NCBI GenBank assembly: GCA_022605405.1
Contig: JABYQQ010000005.1
Location: forward strand, 186,001 to 250,000
DNA from: Earliella scabrosa
Lineage: Eukaryota > Basidiomycota > Agaricomycetes > Polyporales > Polyporaceae
Length of the DNA: 64,000 bases
Direction of reading: 5' to 3'
The position numbers and the translations under genes were made by a program. The notes under the pieces are model-generated. The model was given only the letters and a program-made list of their open reading frames with translations. It had not been told where the DNA came from and ran no database searches. This document shows positions 61,844 to 64,000 of the stretch, in pieces. The stretch's first letter is position 1, and each line of letters opens with the position of its first letter.

Positions 61844-62572
61844 CCGGGTATAGCTTGTAAATGTACGAGTCGAGTTCTGATGTAACCCCCACTCAAGGTG
61901 TGACATAACCTAATGCATGCGTCGTGACATGTGCATTCATCAGTTTCATGGACAACAAGCTGGCGGGCATGTTACTAACCACATGTGCATGAGCAGTGAT
62001 GTCTAGACAATGTTGACAACGCTACATCGGCGCACAACCGCACGTCGCATGGCGACCCTTAGGCATTCTCGTTGGTGATACCCGTTACTTGACTGCTGTG
62101 TAGCCATAATGCAATTCAGTACCTCCGCGTCTATGCAGTCAACATGTAGGAGACGCACAGGAAAATGGATGGGCCGAGAGAGGTCGTGCATAGAAGGCCG
62201 CGTGTCGCCGGGCGGGGCATGACTTCCCATGAACGGGAACGCCTTGTCAGCTAATCGCATAGTGAGCCGACAACGTGAACAGTAATAACTCCATCATGAA
62301 CCGCACTAATGGGGGCGTTCTTGAGCGCTCCGAGGAACCGGTTCATGGCCATGTTTGCCCATCCCAGGATGACCTGGCTCATCGGCATGCCCCAAGCGCA
62401 GGGCAGAACGAGCGACGTTGCTTGCAAAGCATCCGCTGAGCAAGACGACGGCGTCGCGAGTTGACGCATAGGCGAATGTGCCAGTATATAAGGCAGGGTG
62501 AAGTGACACACAAAGGCAGCGCATCCCCTGCTCTTCTCGAGTCACCAGTCGACCTCTCCCTAAACAAGAACC
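61844..62572. promoter_or_regulatory. Spacer with TATA box of DJ-1 copy 2
   Basis: TATATAAG at 62485-62492 lies about 85 bp before the copy 2 start codon. No other feature is recognised in this 729-bp spacer. Confidence 0.55.
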
Positions 62573-63330
62573 ATGAGCGAGCAGACCAAAGGTATGGCCT
62601 GACCATCCGCGCATGCTGTATGGCCAAGACTTACCGGCTGTCAGCAGCACCTAACGCCACCACAGACGTCCCGAGGAAGCTCGGCGTGCTCGTCTTCCCC
62701 ACCTTCCAACCCCTCGACGTCTTCGGGTCCATCGACGCCCTCCAGATCCTCTCATGGGGACACAAGCTCGACCTCTACATGATCGGGCCCACCCTCGATC
62801 CGGTCAGCACCGCGACCCTGGACCCGGCTTGGAACACGTCCGGTTCCCAGTTCGGGGTGACAATCCAGCCGACGCACACGTACGACAACATTCCCGACGA
62901 CCTCGACGTGCTACTCGTCCCGGGCGGCGCGGGGGCGTTCCGGTCCACCGCGAACATCGAGCCGATGGTCGAGGTCATCAAGAAGGTGTACCCGAGGCTC
63001 AAGTACCTCATCGGAGTTTGCAACGGCTCGGGCCTCCTGGCGGAGGCTGGGGTACTGGACGGGAAGAGGGCGACGACGACGAAGCCGTTCTGGAAGAAGA
63101 CCACGGCGATGGGCCCTAACGTCAATTGGGTACACAGGGCGCGGTTTGTGGTGGATGGGAATATCTGGACGTCGAGCGGCGTGAGCTCGGGGATCGATCT
63201 CACAGTGGCGTGGATAGCGCATGTGTATGGGCAGGAGGAGGCGCAGAGGATTGCGAACCAGATGGAGTATATGTGGAACAGCGACCCAAACCAGGACCCC
63301 TTCGTGGATATCTTCGGCGAGGGGATGTAG
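62573..63330 (+). CDS. DJ-1/PfpI family protein, copy 2
   Basis: Two exons, 62573-62591 (19 nt) and 62666-63330, 227 residues. Blocks parallel copy 1: MSEQTKDVPRKLGVLVFPTF, QPLDVFGSIDALQI, LDLYMIGPTLDPVST, LDVLLVPGGAGAF, IGVCNGSGLLAEAG with Cys125, GVLDGKRATTTKPFW, RFVVDGNIWTSSGVSSGID and MEYMWNSDPNQDPF. The 19-nt first exon and its phase are shared with copy 1, so the pair arose by tandem duplication. The motif WTSSGVSxGID is typical of the cysteine-hydratase-like DJ-1 branch. The biochemical role is unknown. A TATA box precedes the gene. Confidence 0.91.
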
Positions 63331-63556
63331 GAATCGCATGAGCCATTGACCAGAGAGTGTACTCAAGTTACAACTGTTACAATGTAGCAACTCCCCCCTC
63401 AGTATAGGTTCTATTCACCAGAAGTTCAGGGCTACACACCTCAATTACTGTTGAACGCAGCAAGATTACGGATCAGTTCACGTCTAGTCTGCCAGTACTG
63501 CAATAAGAGCAAGTTTGGGCTGACAGAATGAGCCGGATACATATGGCAAGAAATAC

Positions 63557-64000
63557 CTAAGCATACATCTGATTCTTTTGAGCGCGCTCGTGTTCGGGTG
63601 ATCTAGGTCACGGTCAGCGGAGGCATGTCGTCATTGCGAAGAGGTCTGCATTAACGAATCGACTTACTGGCAGGCCAAGTCTGAGACTGGCAGACCAAGT
63701 CCGAGACTCTCAGTCCAACGAGTCAGCACCACAGACCAACCCGGATTTCCGACTGGGACAGCGCGGTCAAGTAGGGTGGGCGAAAATGCATTGAAGGAGT
63801 CCGCCTCGGAGAGTCCAGGATCCTCAGCTCCCGGAAGGATTTTACGAAGTCGCTCCGCCGGCCAATCTTTCGGAGGCAACAGGAGACTTGCATGGAAGAG
63901 AGACCCTGTCGGTGAGTATCGCTGGAGAAATGTAGATACATAAGGCACTCGGTAGCAACGAAGAGGCAGATGCTCTCAGGCGCCCCACCTGGCAGCTCCT
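63557..64000 (-). CDS. Unrecognised protein, C-terminal part, truncated by window edge
   Basis: A minus-strand gene enters at the right edge. Exon 63921-63668 is preceded by CTCCAG and followed by a GTAAGT donor. The last exon, 63602-63557, starts after CCTAG and ends with TAG, and phases agree. The visible tail includes KDWPAERLRKILPGAEDPG, LSEADSFNAFSPTLLDRAV and ends QSPEHERAQKNQMYA. A short exon piece at the very edge, ending before GTGGGG at about 63989, is likely but unproven. No family is recognised. A two-copy 20-bp repeat (63669-63708) is inside the coding exon. Confidence 0.55.
63669..63708 (+). repeat. Tandem 20-bp repeat, two copies
   Basis: Units GGCAGGCCAAGTCTGAGACT and GGCAGACCAAGTCCGAGACT differ at two positions. 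They lie at the end of a predicted coding exon on the minus strand, where they encode two Gly-Leu-x-x-x-Val/Ser-like repeats. Confidence 0.8.

Overview
The window reads as nuclear DNA of a filamentous basidiomycete, most likely a wood-decaying agaricomycete (polypore-like). The base composition is GC-rich. Genes are dense and cut by many short introns of about 50-70 bp with GT..AG ends and CTAAC/CTGAC-like branch sites. The set includes basidiomycete-typical families: DUF6593, F-box proteins, a fungal HNH-type protein, and an AA9 lytic polysaccharide monooxygenase with a C-terminal CBM1. The genus is inference only. All exon models were built by hand by joining reading frames across splice sites.

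Layout. 1-640: 3' part-truncated cyclase-family gene. 1.4-5.6 kb: FG nucleoporin NUP42 and TFIID subunit TAF4, divergent. 6.2-9.0 kb: an F-box protein and a degenerate HNH-type protein. 9.3-18.0 kb: organellar-type methionine aminopeptidase, NUP188 and mitochondrial ribosomal protein uL13m. 18.1-24.5 kb: an acidic unknown protein and a Boi-type polarity protein (SH3-SAM-PH plus a C-terminal CH-like domain). 24.8-33.3 kb: TTC27/EMW1, a DUF6593 protein, EMC6, aspartate-semialdehyde dehydrogenase and RRP43. 33.9-38.1 kb: two paralogous intradiol dioxygenases flanking a paralog of the 6 kb F-box gene. 39.6-41.0 kb: AA9-CBM1 LPMO. 43.5-51.1 kb: two unrelated F-box-type genes separated by a 3.6 kb gene-poor spacer holding inverted repeats. 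52.7-58.4 kb: SMC5 and ITPase/HAM1, divergent. 58.7-60.0 kb: membrane/coiled-coil protein. 61.1-63.3 kb: tandem DJ-1/PfpI paralogs. 63.6-64.0 kb: edge of a minus-strand gene.

How the genes relate. Most are single-copy housekeeping genes (nuclear pore, TFIID, exosome, SMC5/6, EMC, amino-acid synthesis, nucleotide sanitation), arranged in five divergent pairs with short shared promoters. Between them lie accessory, duplicated genes: F-box pair, dioxygenase pair, DJ-1 pair and LPMO. Several of these have recognisable TATA boxes and may serve lignocellulose and aromatic metabolism, which is inference. No CRISPR array, tRNA, rRNA or intact transposon was recognised. The most distinctive features are three probable GC-AG introns, several micro-exons, the Boi-CH fusion and the nested dioxygenase/F-box duplication.
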